A stretch of DNA of 64,000 nucleotides. Origin: Pseudorasbora parva (Eukaryota > Chordata > Actinopteri > Cypriniformes > Gobionidae). The translations under genes and the position numbers were made by a program. Positions 1-11,723 of this stretch are shown here, in pieces (positions within the stretch are counted from its first letter, which is position 1; each line of letters opens with the position of its first letter). The notes below the pieces were generated by a model that saw only the letters and a program-made list of their open reading frames with translations, ran no database searches and was not told the DNA's origin. The stretch is from assembly GCF_024679245.1 (NCBI RefSeq), contig NC_090187.1:1013298-1077297 (forward strand), given 5' to 3'.

Positions 1-440
1 GCTGTGCATAAACAACATCTGTAAAGTTACAACGTTCAAATTTTGAAGCAAAGGGAGATATTTGCTTTTAAAGAAATCAATTTCTATGGACTACAGCAAA
101 CGGCCGGTAGGAACTACAGACATTCGCTGACATCAGCAGCTCCAAAATTTACATAAACCCCTCCTCCTGTGGAGAAGAGTAGGCTGGAGTACGCTAGGCA
201 GTTAGCGAATCACAACACAGCTGGGTCAGCTAACCAATCTGAACCCATTGTGTATTTTTGAGGGACCGGCTTTATAGAGCCCAGAAACCATCAGACCGTT
301 TTTACAAGGAAACACAGAGCAGAGTACAATAACAGTAAAGTGTGTGAAAAATAATGTATTTTTTTAAAAACGAAGCATGAACACGTTACAATGCAGCCCG
401 CAAACACAATCCAGCCTTCGAAAGAATGTGTTTTACCACC
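1..440. repeat. Dispersed repeat, internally deleted copy
   Basis: This segment is clearly related to 58031-59145: both contain the stretch starting ATAAACAACATCT, the motif CAGCAAACGGCCGGT and an end with CCTTCGA.AGAATGTGTTTTAC. The left copy lacks roughly 700 bp present in the right copy. It is probably a non-autonomous DNA element and is cut by the window edge. The family is not identified. Confidence 0.6.
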
Positions 441-1420
441 CCTCTAAAGAATTTATTTGCAAATTATGGTGGAAAATAAGTATTTGGTCAATAACAAAAG
501 TTCATCTCAATACTTGGTTATATACCCTTTGTTGGCAATGACAGAAGTTAAAAGTCTCCACAAGGTTTTTCCACACTGTTGCTGGTAGTTTGGCCCATTC
601 CTCCCTCAGATCTCCTCTAGAGCACTGATGTTACATGGCTCCATTCATTCTTTCCTTTGCACGGATCAGTCGTCCTGCTCCCTTTGCAGAAAACCAGCCC
701 AAAGCATGATGCCCCCCCCCCATTCTTCACAGTAGGTATGGTGACACTCAGCATTCTTTCTCCTCCAAACACGACAAGTTGAGTCTTTACCAAAAAGTTC
801 TAGTTTGGTTTCATTTGACCATATGACATTCTCCCAATCTTCTTTTGGATCATCCAAATGCTCCCTAGCAAACTTCAGACAGGCCCGGACATGTACTGGC
901 TTAAGCAGGGGGACATGTCTGGCACTGCAGGATTTGAGTCCCTGGAGCCGTAGTGTGTTACTGATGGTAGCCTTTGTTACTTTGGTTGCAGCTCTCTCCA
1001 GGTCTCTCTCCCAGCTCTCTGGTGCAGGTCTACAATTTTGTTTCTTGTGTCGTTTGACAGCTCTTTGGTCTTGGCCATAGTGGAGTTTAGGGTCTGACTG
1101 TTTGAGGTTGTGGACAGGCGTCTGATAACGAGTTCAAACAGGTGCCATTAATACAGGTAACGAGACAGTGGAGCCTCTTAAAGAAGAAGTTACAGGTCTG
1201 TGAGAGCCAGAAATCTTAGGTGACCAAATAATTATTTTCCACCATAATTTGCAAATAAATTCTTTAAAAATCAGACAATGTGATTTTCTGGATTATTATC
1301 TTATTCTGTCTCTCATAGTTGAAGTGTACCTATGATGAAAATAACAGGCCTCTCCCATCTTTTTAAGGGGGAGAACTTGCACAGTTGGTGGCTGACTAAA
1401 TACATTATTGCCCCACTGCA
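441..1420 (-). mobile_element. Degraded Tc1-like DNA transposon
   Basis: An inverted repeat of about 45 bp pairs 446-493 with 1221-1268 (core AAATTATGGTGGAAAATAA). The minus strand between them reads as broken Tc1-type transposase. The right side continues to about 1420 with further Tc1 terminal sequence; the corresponding left outer end is missing, so the copy is truncated. It lies downstream of the visible chrna3 exons, in the last intron or beyond. Confidence 0.75.
666..857 (-). pseudogene. Tc1-like transposase fragment
   Basis: A 63-residue open stretch contains NVIWSNETKLELFG and VWRRKNAE, which match the first catalytic aspartate/asparagine block of the Tc1 DDE domain. The usual aspartate after the WS is Asn here (WSNET), and the frame is short and interrupted on both sides, so it is a dead remnant. 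Confidence 0.7.
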
Positions 1421-1489
1421 TATGAGCCAAAAACTCCTGATGCACCTCATATAATGCAAAACACATTTGAATAAATATTAGGGCCGGGA

Positions 1490-2112
1490 CTTGATTAAAA
1501 AAATTAATCTAATTAATTAGAGGCTTTGTAATTAATTAATCTAAATGAATCGCATTTTAATTGCATATAAATATTTGACCTGAGAACAATGAGAAGTCAT
1601 TTTTCACATGGATTTTTAGTATACCATTGAATAATGACTGAATACATAAGCTTAATCAACAAAATATTGCTTATTTATTTCAGTCCAGCAGACCAGAGCA
1701 ATGTTTGCCATTAAGTGTAGCAAAAGCATATTTGTGATATTTGAGGCTCGATGTGCTGCGGTGACACGCAAACTCCTTGTTGTATAGCTTGCACACAACC
1801 GTGCTCTTGTCGACGCTTCCATCCTTTCGTTTTTTAAAACAAACTTTCCCATCCACGGGGCCGAGCAAAGCGGTCTCATCAGCTTCTTCGTAAATGTTCA
1901 CTATGGTTTGTTGTTGTGGTGACCGTCGTGACTTCGGAGTGCTAGTTGGTGTTCCAGTATAATCGGTCCGTCGAAACGCATTCATTGAAAAACGTTCCGC
2001 GATGCAAAAATACGTGCGGTTAAAATAATTTATTTTTTGCGTAATTATTATTAATTAACACGTTAAAGTCCCGTAATTAATTAATCTTAATTAACGGGTC
2101 AAAGTCCCTGCC

Positions 2113-2114
<2 letters not shown>
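1490..2114 (-). mobile_element. hAT-like non-autonomous element with BED-finger remnant
   Basis: The ends are imperfect inverted repeats: AGGGCCGGGACTT on the left, and on the right AGGGCAGGGACTTTGACCC when read on the minus strand. Both run into AT-rich TTAATTAATC sequence. The minus strand carries an N-terminal transposase piece with a BED-finger-like pattern. No transposase catalytic core is present. The right end abuts a (TA)n tract, which obscures any 8-bp target duplication. Confidence 0.65.
1680..1985 (-). pseudogene. BED zinc-finger transposase N-terminus, decayed
   Basis: A 101-residue frame contains STVVCKLYNKEFACHRSTSSLKYH, shown here in two parts: STVVCKLYNKEF and ACHRSTSSLKYH. 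This resembles the BED finger of hAT transposases, but the second Cys of the CxxC pair is Tyr and the distal histidine spacing is disturbed. It is a non-functional relic. Confidence 0.6.

Positions 2115-2206
<92 letters not shown>
2115..2206. repeat. (TA)n microsatellite
   Basis: An uninterrupted TA dinucleotide tract of about 90 bp immediately follows the right end of the hAT-like element. Confidence 0.98.
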
Positions 2207-2207
<1 letters not shown>

Positions 2208-2405
2208 CCTATAAGCTCAATAAACTCCCATTAAAAAATCTGATTTAATATTTTCAACAATTAAATATTGCAACTTCCATGGAATGCATTAACATTAGAC
2301 CTTTAATGCAATATAATGCATTAATGCACAAATGTCATATGACACCTCGCTTGGCTAAATGTTCTTCTAAATGTTTGGTCTTCAGCACTACACCAGTTCT
2401 CTTAC

Positions 2406-3447
2406 CTCCTTGGCCTCATTCTGTAGCCTCATGTTTTCTGCGATGTATTTTACGCTCTCAATGGCTTCTCTGACCTGTGGCGAGAGAGCCGACATGCACA
2501 GAAACCCATCAGAGGACTCGGAGCTGGAGCAGGGACTGGCTCCTCTTCCTCCGTCTTCTCCCGCTTCGGTGCCGTGTTGGTTCCAGCATGTGCATCGGCC
2601 TTCTCTGCACAGAAAGCCGGACGCCATCTTGGACGCCTCGGCCAGGTTGTTGAGCTCAGTTGTGCACAGAAGGAGATGAGGATGATGTGATACAGCAGAT
2701 GGAGCGTGAAGAGCGCACGGTTTCGTGGGTCTTTCCGGATCTCTCTCGGGCCGCGTCATGAACATGACCCGCGGAAGCAAACTGAGAAAGACCCGCCGCA
2801 CCCAATTCGGCATGGTGTGCGTCTTCGGAGTGCGGTAATGCACATTGAGCACAAAAACCGTGATCACGATGGAGAGCGTGACGAATATCATGGTGAAAAG
2901 AAGGTACTCTCCGATTAAAGGGATGACTAGAGATGTGGATGGGATGGTTTCCGTGATGACCAGGAGGAAAACCGTGAGCGAAAGGAGGACGGAAATGCAC
3001 AGCGTAACTTTCTCGCCACAGTCGGAGGGAAGATAGAAGACCAGAACCGTCAGGAAGGAGATGAGCAAACAGGGAATGATCATATTGATGGTGTAGAACA
3101 GCGGAAGGCGCCGGATATAGAGAGAATACGTGATGTCCGTGTAAATCTCCTCGCAGCAGTTGTACTTAATGTCGTGCTTGTATCCGGGAGCGTCGATAAT
3201 CGTCCACTCGCCGCTTTCCCAGAAATCGTTCAGGTTGATGGTGGAGCCGATCAGCACCAGGTCGATCTTGGCCTTGTCGTAGGTCCACGAGCCGAACTTC
3301 ATGGTGCAGTTTTGGTAGTCGAATGGGAAGTACGTGACGTCGATCTTGCAGGAGCTCTTGAAGATGGCCGGTGGGATCCAGGTCACGTCTCCATTGTAGC
3401 GCAGAAGAGCTTTCGTTTTATCGTCCACCTGGAAATCTCCGACTGCA
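2406..3447 (-). CDS. chrna3: chrna3 exon 5 (Cys-loop, C-loop, TM1-TM3, cytoplasmic loop)
   Basis: The 3' splice site is AACCACAG at 3448-3455 and the donor is GAG|GTAAGA after 2406. It starts in phase 2, so AA from exon 4 plus T makes Asn, giving [15 protein letters not shown] across the junction. The exon encodes the Cys-loop, the NCC pair, TM1 ([20 protein letters not shown]), TM2 (around [16 protein letters not shown]), TM3 and a loop ending NEAKE. Retention of the following intron adds only about five residues before a stop. Confidence 0.95.
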
Positions 3448-6400
3448 CTGTGGTTTGAAAACAGACAGAGGTGGACAAATACACTTTACTTGAGTTTAAA
3501 CTTCATTACTTGAGTAAAAGTAACAGTACTGCTGGATAAATATTACTCTGTTCCGAGTGAAAGCTGTAAAAACAGATTTTTACTCAAGTAAAAGTACAGA
3601 AGTATTCATTTTTAAAGTATCAAAAGTACATTTCCTCCTTTATGTCGCCGCATTATTGTATTATAGTCGTATAAATGCACATTATGCCATCATGGTTTAA
3701 GCCAGTCAGTGACGCTCCATCTGACACACTAGCAGACGACTAACTTAAACTCATTTAAATACTTGTAGAAAAGTTACAAAGCTGCTGTCACTTTAAGGCC
3801 GAATGCACGGATCCAATACACTGACACACATCTGATATTCTCACACTGTTCACCTTCACTGAAGACAGAATCAACTTTGTTTATGTGAATCCTCCACTAA
3901 ATGAGCATTTGGACATCCGTCTTCTTCCATTTTGCTCTAAACTATAAATCAGTGTTTAATAAATGCTGTGAAATCATTGAACTTCACGAGACTCTACAAG
4001 AGTGATTCCTGAAAGGCTTTCTGCAAAAACCCAAACACCTTTAAAAGAAGAAAAAAATCATCATTGGCTTTCAAAGCTGCGACAGAAACGACTTTCCACT
4101 TCGAGGACCTTGATAGAAATGTAGTGGAGTAAAGAGGACGATATTTGTCTTTCAGATGGAGTGAAGTTAAAGTCAGAAGATTACAGAAAGAATAATACTC
4201 CAGTAAAGCACAGAGACTCAAACAGTGAACTTCAGTACAGGACTCGAGTAAATGAGCTGAGGGACTGTCCAGCTCTGGAAACAGAAACAGATCTTGAAGG
4301 ACTGGAATTGGTAATACTGCAGCGAGGAGCATACCGGAACCGGCAGACTTACTTGTTGTACAACACAATATCCGGCTTCCAGATATTTTTGGAGGGCACA
4401 CGGATAAACTCGACTCCTCCGAAATCCTTGGGATTCCACCTGAGCTTATAATCATTCCAAACCTATAAAAATTCGAAATAGTTCAGAGAGTTTGTAAGCA
4501 CACAATATGAATGATGTTTGATGTTCTCTCAAAGATATGAACAAACGTTCATCCAGTAAGGTTTGTTCAGAGATGTCTGGTATTTAATGCTGTTCTTAAA
4601 ACATTAGCACAAAAGCATTGTGTGTACATCATTCATGGAAGGTGTTTTCCTTTATTGGATGTTTGTCTAATGTTACTTCTTGTTTCAGAAAACATTCAAA
4701 AGTAACATTTGAAGAATGATGATTTGGAATGTTTCCTCAACATTCAAGTTACCAAGAAAAAACATTTAGAAAACTGGACATTTTGAACATTTTGGGAACA
4801 TTAGAGGTACTCTATATTGCCAAAAGTGTTACACACACATGAGCTCCCCATTGTTAACCCGTGGGGTTTAATCTGGAGTCGGCCCACCCTCTCTAACAGC
4901 TCCAGCTCTTCTGGGAAGGCTTTCCTCAAGGTTTAGGAGTGTGTTTATGGGGATTTTTGCCCATTCTTCTAGAAGCTCATTTGTGAGGTCAGGCACTGAT
5001 GTTGGACGAGAAGGCCTGGCTCTCAGTCTCCGCTCTAATTCATCCCAAAGCTGTTCTATCGGGTTGAGCTCAGGACTCTGTGGAGGCCAGTCCAGTTCCT
5101 CCACACCAAACTCCTCATCCATGTCTTTATGGAGCGACGCTTTGTGCACTGGAGCGCAGTCATGCTGGGACAGGAAGGGGCTGTCCACAAACTGATCCCA
5201 CAAAGTCGGGAGCATGAAATTGTCCAAAATGTCTTGGTATATGATAATCCCCCCTCCACCAAACTTTACACTTGGCACAATGCAGTCAGGCGAGTCCCGT
5301 TCTCCTGGCGACGGCCAAACCCAGACTCGTCCATGGGATTGTCAGACTGAAGCGTGATTGGTCGCTCAGAGAACACGTCTCACTGCTCTAGAGTCCAGTG
5401 GCGGCTGCTTTACTCCACTGCATCCCACGCTTTGCATTGCTCTTGGTGATATAAGGCTTGGATGAGCTGCTCGGCCTTGGAAACCCATTCCATGAAGCTC
5501 TCTCTGCTGTTCTTGAGCTCATCTGAAGGCCACAGAAGTCTGGAGGTCTGGAGCTGTTGACTCTGCAGAAAGTTGGAGACTTCTGTGCACTGTGACCCTC
5601 AGCATGCGCTGACCCCGCTCTGGGATTTAACACTTTGTGGTTGTCCCCAATGATTCCCCTTGAGTTCACTGAGCTCCTGAGAGCGACCCATTCTTTCACT
5701 AATGTGTGTAGAAGCGTCTGCAGGCAGAGAGCTGGAGTTATACACCTGTGGCCATGAAGAGACTGAACACCTGAACTCAGGGATCTGGAGGGGCGGCACA
5801 ATACTTTTGGCAATATAGTGTATTTGCATCAGGCTTGTGCATAATGCTGATTTACATTCTGTATTCCAAAATCACTGTAGATGTTCAAGAAGATGTTTGG
5901 TTGGTTGGTGTTTTAACGCCAGCTTACTTGGCTATGTTCATGGTGAGGAACAAGTTGAAATAGTATAAAAGATTAGTTTAAAAACCTGTATAAATGTTTA
6001 AATAATTTTTATATTTTAAAGCATGCATTGTAAATTTCTTCCCAAGTGTTTGCTGAGTAAAAGTTTACCAAGCACATTTTGTTCAAGGCTACTTGAGTCT
6101 GGCATGAGGAACACAGCGGTGGATCTTTTAATATTAAGGCATTAAGAGTGTTTCAGAAATATGGCTATAAGCCATGCTCTCATTTGCTTTCCTGCAGGCG
6201 GTGTCAGAACAAGAGCAAAACTCAGAGGACATGCAGCCGATATATATATATATATAATATATCTGACGCGGCCAATAGATGCAGAGTTATTTCTATTGTC
6301 CAGGTCAGTTGTTTAAATATTTTGTATGTATTTCCACACAGGTGAATTAATTATGTATTACATTTGATTAGTTTGAGCATCCAAATGTTAATGACCAGCG

Positions 6401-9400
6401 CGATTAACTTAATTTGATTTGATTAGGCCATCTTTGCTGTATTCGTCTATTCTTGGACGGAGTTTTTAAAAAATCCTCTTCACATAATCCCTCTCTAAAC
6501 AAATGATGAGATGCACTTCCTTCATTTCTGGCAATCTGAAGCTGTCTTGTTTAAGTAGACCATTCCCAGTCTTCATTTAATTAAAAATATTAGACATCTG
6601 GGGATAAACTGAGACCACAATCCTGTCATCCTCATGGCCTGGAGAAGCACATAACCCGATGTTTACTTATAATGTTCTCTTCACGTGGCGCACTGTAAAT
6701 GTAAACCGCTAACAACAGTTCATTACACTTCTGACAGACAAATTCTTATAAAGAAACAAAAGCAGTAATAATGAGTTTACAATGAACTAATACACAGTAA
6801 TATTCAAACCAAGGCAACATAATTGTTTTCTGCAAGTCCAACTGCAAGTTTAAGTAAAGCTGGAGCTTGTGGATTGAGGTCATTAGGCACCTTTAGTATG
6901 GTTTTTACCATGTTTTATCAATTAAAAGGTTTGTACGTGATTCATGTTTAACATGTACAAACATTCACAGCTCATCCAGATTTGCATCTGTTTTCCACTG
7001 GGAATTATTAAAACCAATCATTTTAAACAGTGACTGCACAGATAGCGAATGAAACGGTGTTCAGTTATCTAAATGAATCAATGACCTTTCAATCGATGAT
7101 GAGCATGAATAATGCATGAGCTTACATGTCGCAGCCAAAGATTGGTCTCCATAATCTGGTTCACCTCATCCTGTGAAAAAAGGAACAGAGCGTCTCAGAC
7201 AAATCCCCTGCGGGAATCCAACACGGCTCCAGATTAATATTTTACATCTTAAAGAAGAAACAGGCTGTCATAAGCGATCATTCTCCAGCCGTCAGTCTGA
7301 GCGGCTCGTCTCGCAGATGGGCTGAGCTCGGAGAACCACCTGAGTCCCTTCGCCCGAAGGCCTAGCCATCACAGTTCATCATTTTAAGTGTTATTTCTAG
7401 AGGACTTTTTAATGCTCAAATACACCGATCAGGCATAACATTATGACCGGTGACTAACACTGATGATCTCTTGATCACGGCTCCTGTTAGTGGGTGGGAT
7501 ATATTAGGCAGCAAGTGAACATTGTGTCCTCAGAGTTGATGTGTGTGAAGCAGGAGAAATGGGCAAGCGTAAGGATTTGAGCGAGTTTGGCCAGATTGTG
7601 ACGGCTAGACGACTGGGTCAGAGCATCTCCAAAACTGCAGCTCTTGTGGGCTGTTCCCGGTCTGCAGTGGTCAGTATCTATCAAAAGTGCTCCAAGGAAG
7701 GACTAGTGGAGAACCGGCCACAGGGTCATGGGCGGCCAAGGCTCATTGATGACCGTGGGGAGCGAAGGCTGGCCCGTGGGGTCCGATCAAACAGACCAGC
7801 TACTGGAGCTCAAACTGCTCCAGAAGTTAATGCTGGTTCTGATAGAAAGCTGTCAGAATACACAGAGCAGCTCAGTTTGAGGCGTATGGACCAGTCAGGG
7901 TGACCTCTGACCTCTGACCCCGCCGAAAGCACCAACAGTGGCACGTGAGCATCAGAACTGGACCACGGAGCAATGGAAGAAGGTGGCCTGGTGGAGTCCA
8001 TGCCTCCACGGGTCAGCAAAAGGGCCAACACAATATATTAAGAAGGTGCTCATAATGTTATGCTTGATCAGTGTAATCTGGACACACAATCGATAGCCAT
8101 TTTCCATCCACCTGTTTTATAGCACATTTCGGGATATTGCATTAAAAAAAAAACACTGGATGGAAATGCCAAGATGTAAATAAATTGGATGGAAACACAC
8201 TTACTGACTAAATCTCTCAAAGTGCAACAAAAAAACAAACACATGGAAACACGGATGCTTTATTCACAAATGTTTTATGCAATATTTCAGTTATGTTCAC
8301 AAGTTAATCTCACAATTTTGGATGGAAACACAATAATGATTGGTTGAAACTTAATTTATGATCTGATCAGGGTGTGAAGCTCACGGCGGGGGAGCTCTTA
8401 AAGGGACAGGTCACCCAAAAATTTAATTCTGTCATCATTTACTCACCGTCATGTTGTTCCAAACCTGTATGAGATTCTTTGCTCTGCTAAACACAAAAGA
8501 AGATATTTGGAAGAATGTTCATAACCAAGCAGAGAAAAAAAAAATACTATGGTAGTCAATGGTTGTTCTCTCTGAACATTCTTCCAAATATCCTCTTTGT
8601 CTTCAGCAGAACAAAGAAGCTCATACAGGTTTGGAACAACATAAGGGAGAGTAAATGATGACAGAATTTCATTTTTGGGTGACCTGTCCCTTTAAGAGCT
8701 CCCGCGCCTCACAGAAACCTTTTCACCAAGCCACAGCCAATGAAGCTCAAGCAAATGCACTTGCTCTGAAGGCGGCTGCTTATATGGAGAAAAAACCTAA
8801 CCCTAAATAAATTCTAACAAAAGGGTTTTCAGCTGTTTTTTTTTTTTTTTTTGTATTAGGAAGGACACACTGAAATCAAAATTGAATTTGTTTAGCTTTT
8901 AGTGTGACTGTGTTAGCCGTACGCTATGAATAAGCTGCTGTGTTCCAAAACAACGGCAAAATTTGCATTTAGGAGATATAAGCTTTCAAAATTCTCACTT
9001 CCGCTAAAACGAATCTCAGATTTTGATGACATCATCACAGACTTCACCTTCTCGTCAAATCTTCTTCTGTCCAATCAAATGCCCTCTAGACTCTAAAGCC
9101 CCGCCCCCTACGCTGCTGAAGCTGCGGCTGATTGGTCAGTTGTTAACACACATTTACTCATTTCTACATAAGGCACAGAGCACACTATATATGCGATAGG
9201 AAACGTTTCAGTGTAAATATGCTTTCATTTGTTGAAGAATGAAGTCTGTTTTCACGTTAGTTTCACGCACCGCAGCAGACACGCACACACACACACACAC
9301 ACACCAACGGCTGTGGTCTAAAGTTAGACTGCAGACACGAGAGCGCAGCGCGGATCATATGCGCGAGTCGGCGCTGACAACAAACATATCGACCCATTTT

Positions 9401-11642
9401 AATTCTGCACAGAATGCTGCATTTCAAAACGATGTGCAGGAGATTATGATGATAAACGGTTGGAGGAAACTGGCTTTACCAAACAGAAAGGTCCGCTCTA
9501 GTCAAACTGTATATTAACGAAACGCTATTGGCTGTTTCAAAAAAGGGGAGGAGCTGCTAACAGCTGGAGCCGTTTCAGCAGAAATTACGTCAACACATTG
9601 AATAATGCGACGTGTTTCAAAGCACTTCAGTCGGGCTTAAAGGGTTAGTTCAGCCAAAAGTGAATCTTCTGTCATTAACTCCTCTCCCTAATGTCGCTCC
9701 ACACCCGTAAGACCTCCGTTCATCTTCACACACAGTTTAAGATATTTTATATTTAGTCCGAGAGCGTATGCAAGTGTATGCACACTATACTGTCCATGTC
9801 CAGAAAGGGAATAAAAACATCATCACAGTAGTCCATATGAGACATCAGTGGGTTAATTAGAGTCTCTTGAAGCATCCAAAATACATTTGGGTCCAAAAAT
9901 AACAAACACATATTGATTCATGATTCGGTTCATGATGATGATGTTTCAGCTATTTTTTGCAGTATTATGTGTCCTTAATAACATACTAAATATTTACCAA
10001 TGTTTGACAACTAGAAAGGCGTAAATTTCAAGATGGCGTCCAAGGTGGGCAGGAAGGCCTTAAAGTATCCTAACTCCTTCATTATTTGACCTAGCCAAGT
10101 AATCTTGGTGTCTGACCCCATGTTATCTGGGTTTATGAATCCATTGGACTTGTCTTAATTGCACTGACATAATTACATACTTATGGAATACATGTTTTTT
10201 TGGGAGATTAAGGTTTTTTCTTTGTTTGGGGTGAACCAGAGATGTAAATGATTTAGCCTGTTTCATGTAAGTCCAACTCAGTACGTGTTTTTGCATTCAT
10301 ACCCTTTTTTTCTGTTGCTAAAACACAGACTTGGCAGAAGCTTAAATTGCAGTTGTATAACTTTGATCTTAAACAATGTGTGAACCCTCTAAAATGGTTA
10401 ACTACATGATGATTATGTCTCTATCAAAATATAACGATACCTGAAGACATTTTCTCTCTGTGCTTTCTTTGCCACAGCAAGTTTGTTTTTCTAAACACAG
10501 TTAAAGCAGCCAGGAAAAAATGTTTTAAAAGTAAAAAATTCAACCAAAGCAAACACTAATCACCATAATGGTGACTCTTCCCTTCAGCAAATCTACTTGT
10601 TAACAGCAGGTGTTCATCACTAATCGTCAATCACCACTCAATCATTTAATTATCTCATTAACTTTAACACTGCTTCAAAGTTATTTTTAACACACTTGAG
10701 TGTGGAGTTTGATGTGTAGTCAAACCGATATGAGAAATGAGAAATATGAAATGACTTAATGCACTATAAAAAAATATATGTTCAATAAGTTATGACAACA
10801 TATGTTTTTACATTGTTTTAACTCATCAAAATAAGTTAAGAAATGTTAAACTTCTTTTTATTTGTTAAACAAGATGTAACTCATTTTTTAAAGTCAGTTT
10901 AACATTGTTGATTGTACTGCAAAAGATCAAAATGTGCCTTTTTTTTACAGTGTGGGAATTATACTTATTTTTTGCATAAATATGCTTGTAACCAATTGCC
11001 TTAATATATAATTGTACTTGTAATCACTTATCTATCATGCAGATGTGCTAATTCAAATATTATATGGCCAAAACATGTATCAGGCACTATTATTCCTGGT
11101 CTAAGAGAAATACGAATGAGTAATGGTCATTTTAAGGACCTGACAGCCGCCATTTTGAAAATGGGGACTTTCTTGGAGTCAAACTTTGGTAAACTTTTAG
11201 TATGTTTTTAAGTTCATCTGATACTACTGTAAACCACTGAGAAACCTTTTGTTAGAATTTTTTTTGGGGGTCAAACCATATTTGCAGCTGACTAATCCTC
11301 GACACATCGGAAATCATGTGAGATCTGTGAAAATCTGAACTCACTCACCACTTTGACCAGCTGTGACATGGACACCTCGAACTGAACCACAACTGGGTCC
11401 GACACGTTCTCCACTGGTCTGATGTGCTGGTTATAACCGGAGAAGATGCCGGAGAACAGCCTGTGCTCAGCATCGGAGCAGAAAACCCCTGAATCAGGAC
11501 CAGAAATACACTCCATAACCTCAGGATCATAAACCACAGACTCGAGCATTACAGGAGCGCAGGCTGCCAAACACTGATGACCAACATTCATTTAGCAGAC
11601 ACTGACTTACAGACGAGCAATGGGACAAAGCGCCTCGTCTCG

Positions 11643-11723
<81 letters not shown>

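Noticed and set aside
1..2405. Search for the last (TM4) exon of chrna3
   Set aside because: No minus-strand EDWKY-type sequence with an acceptor was found; the exon is taken to be off the left edge.
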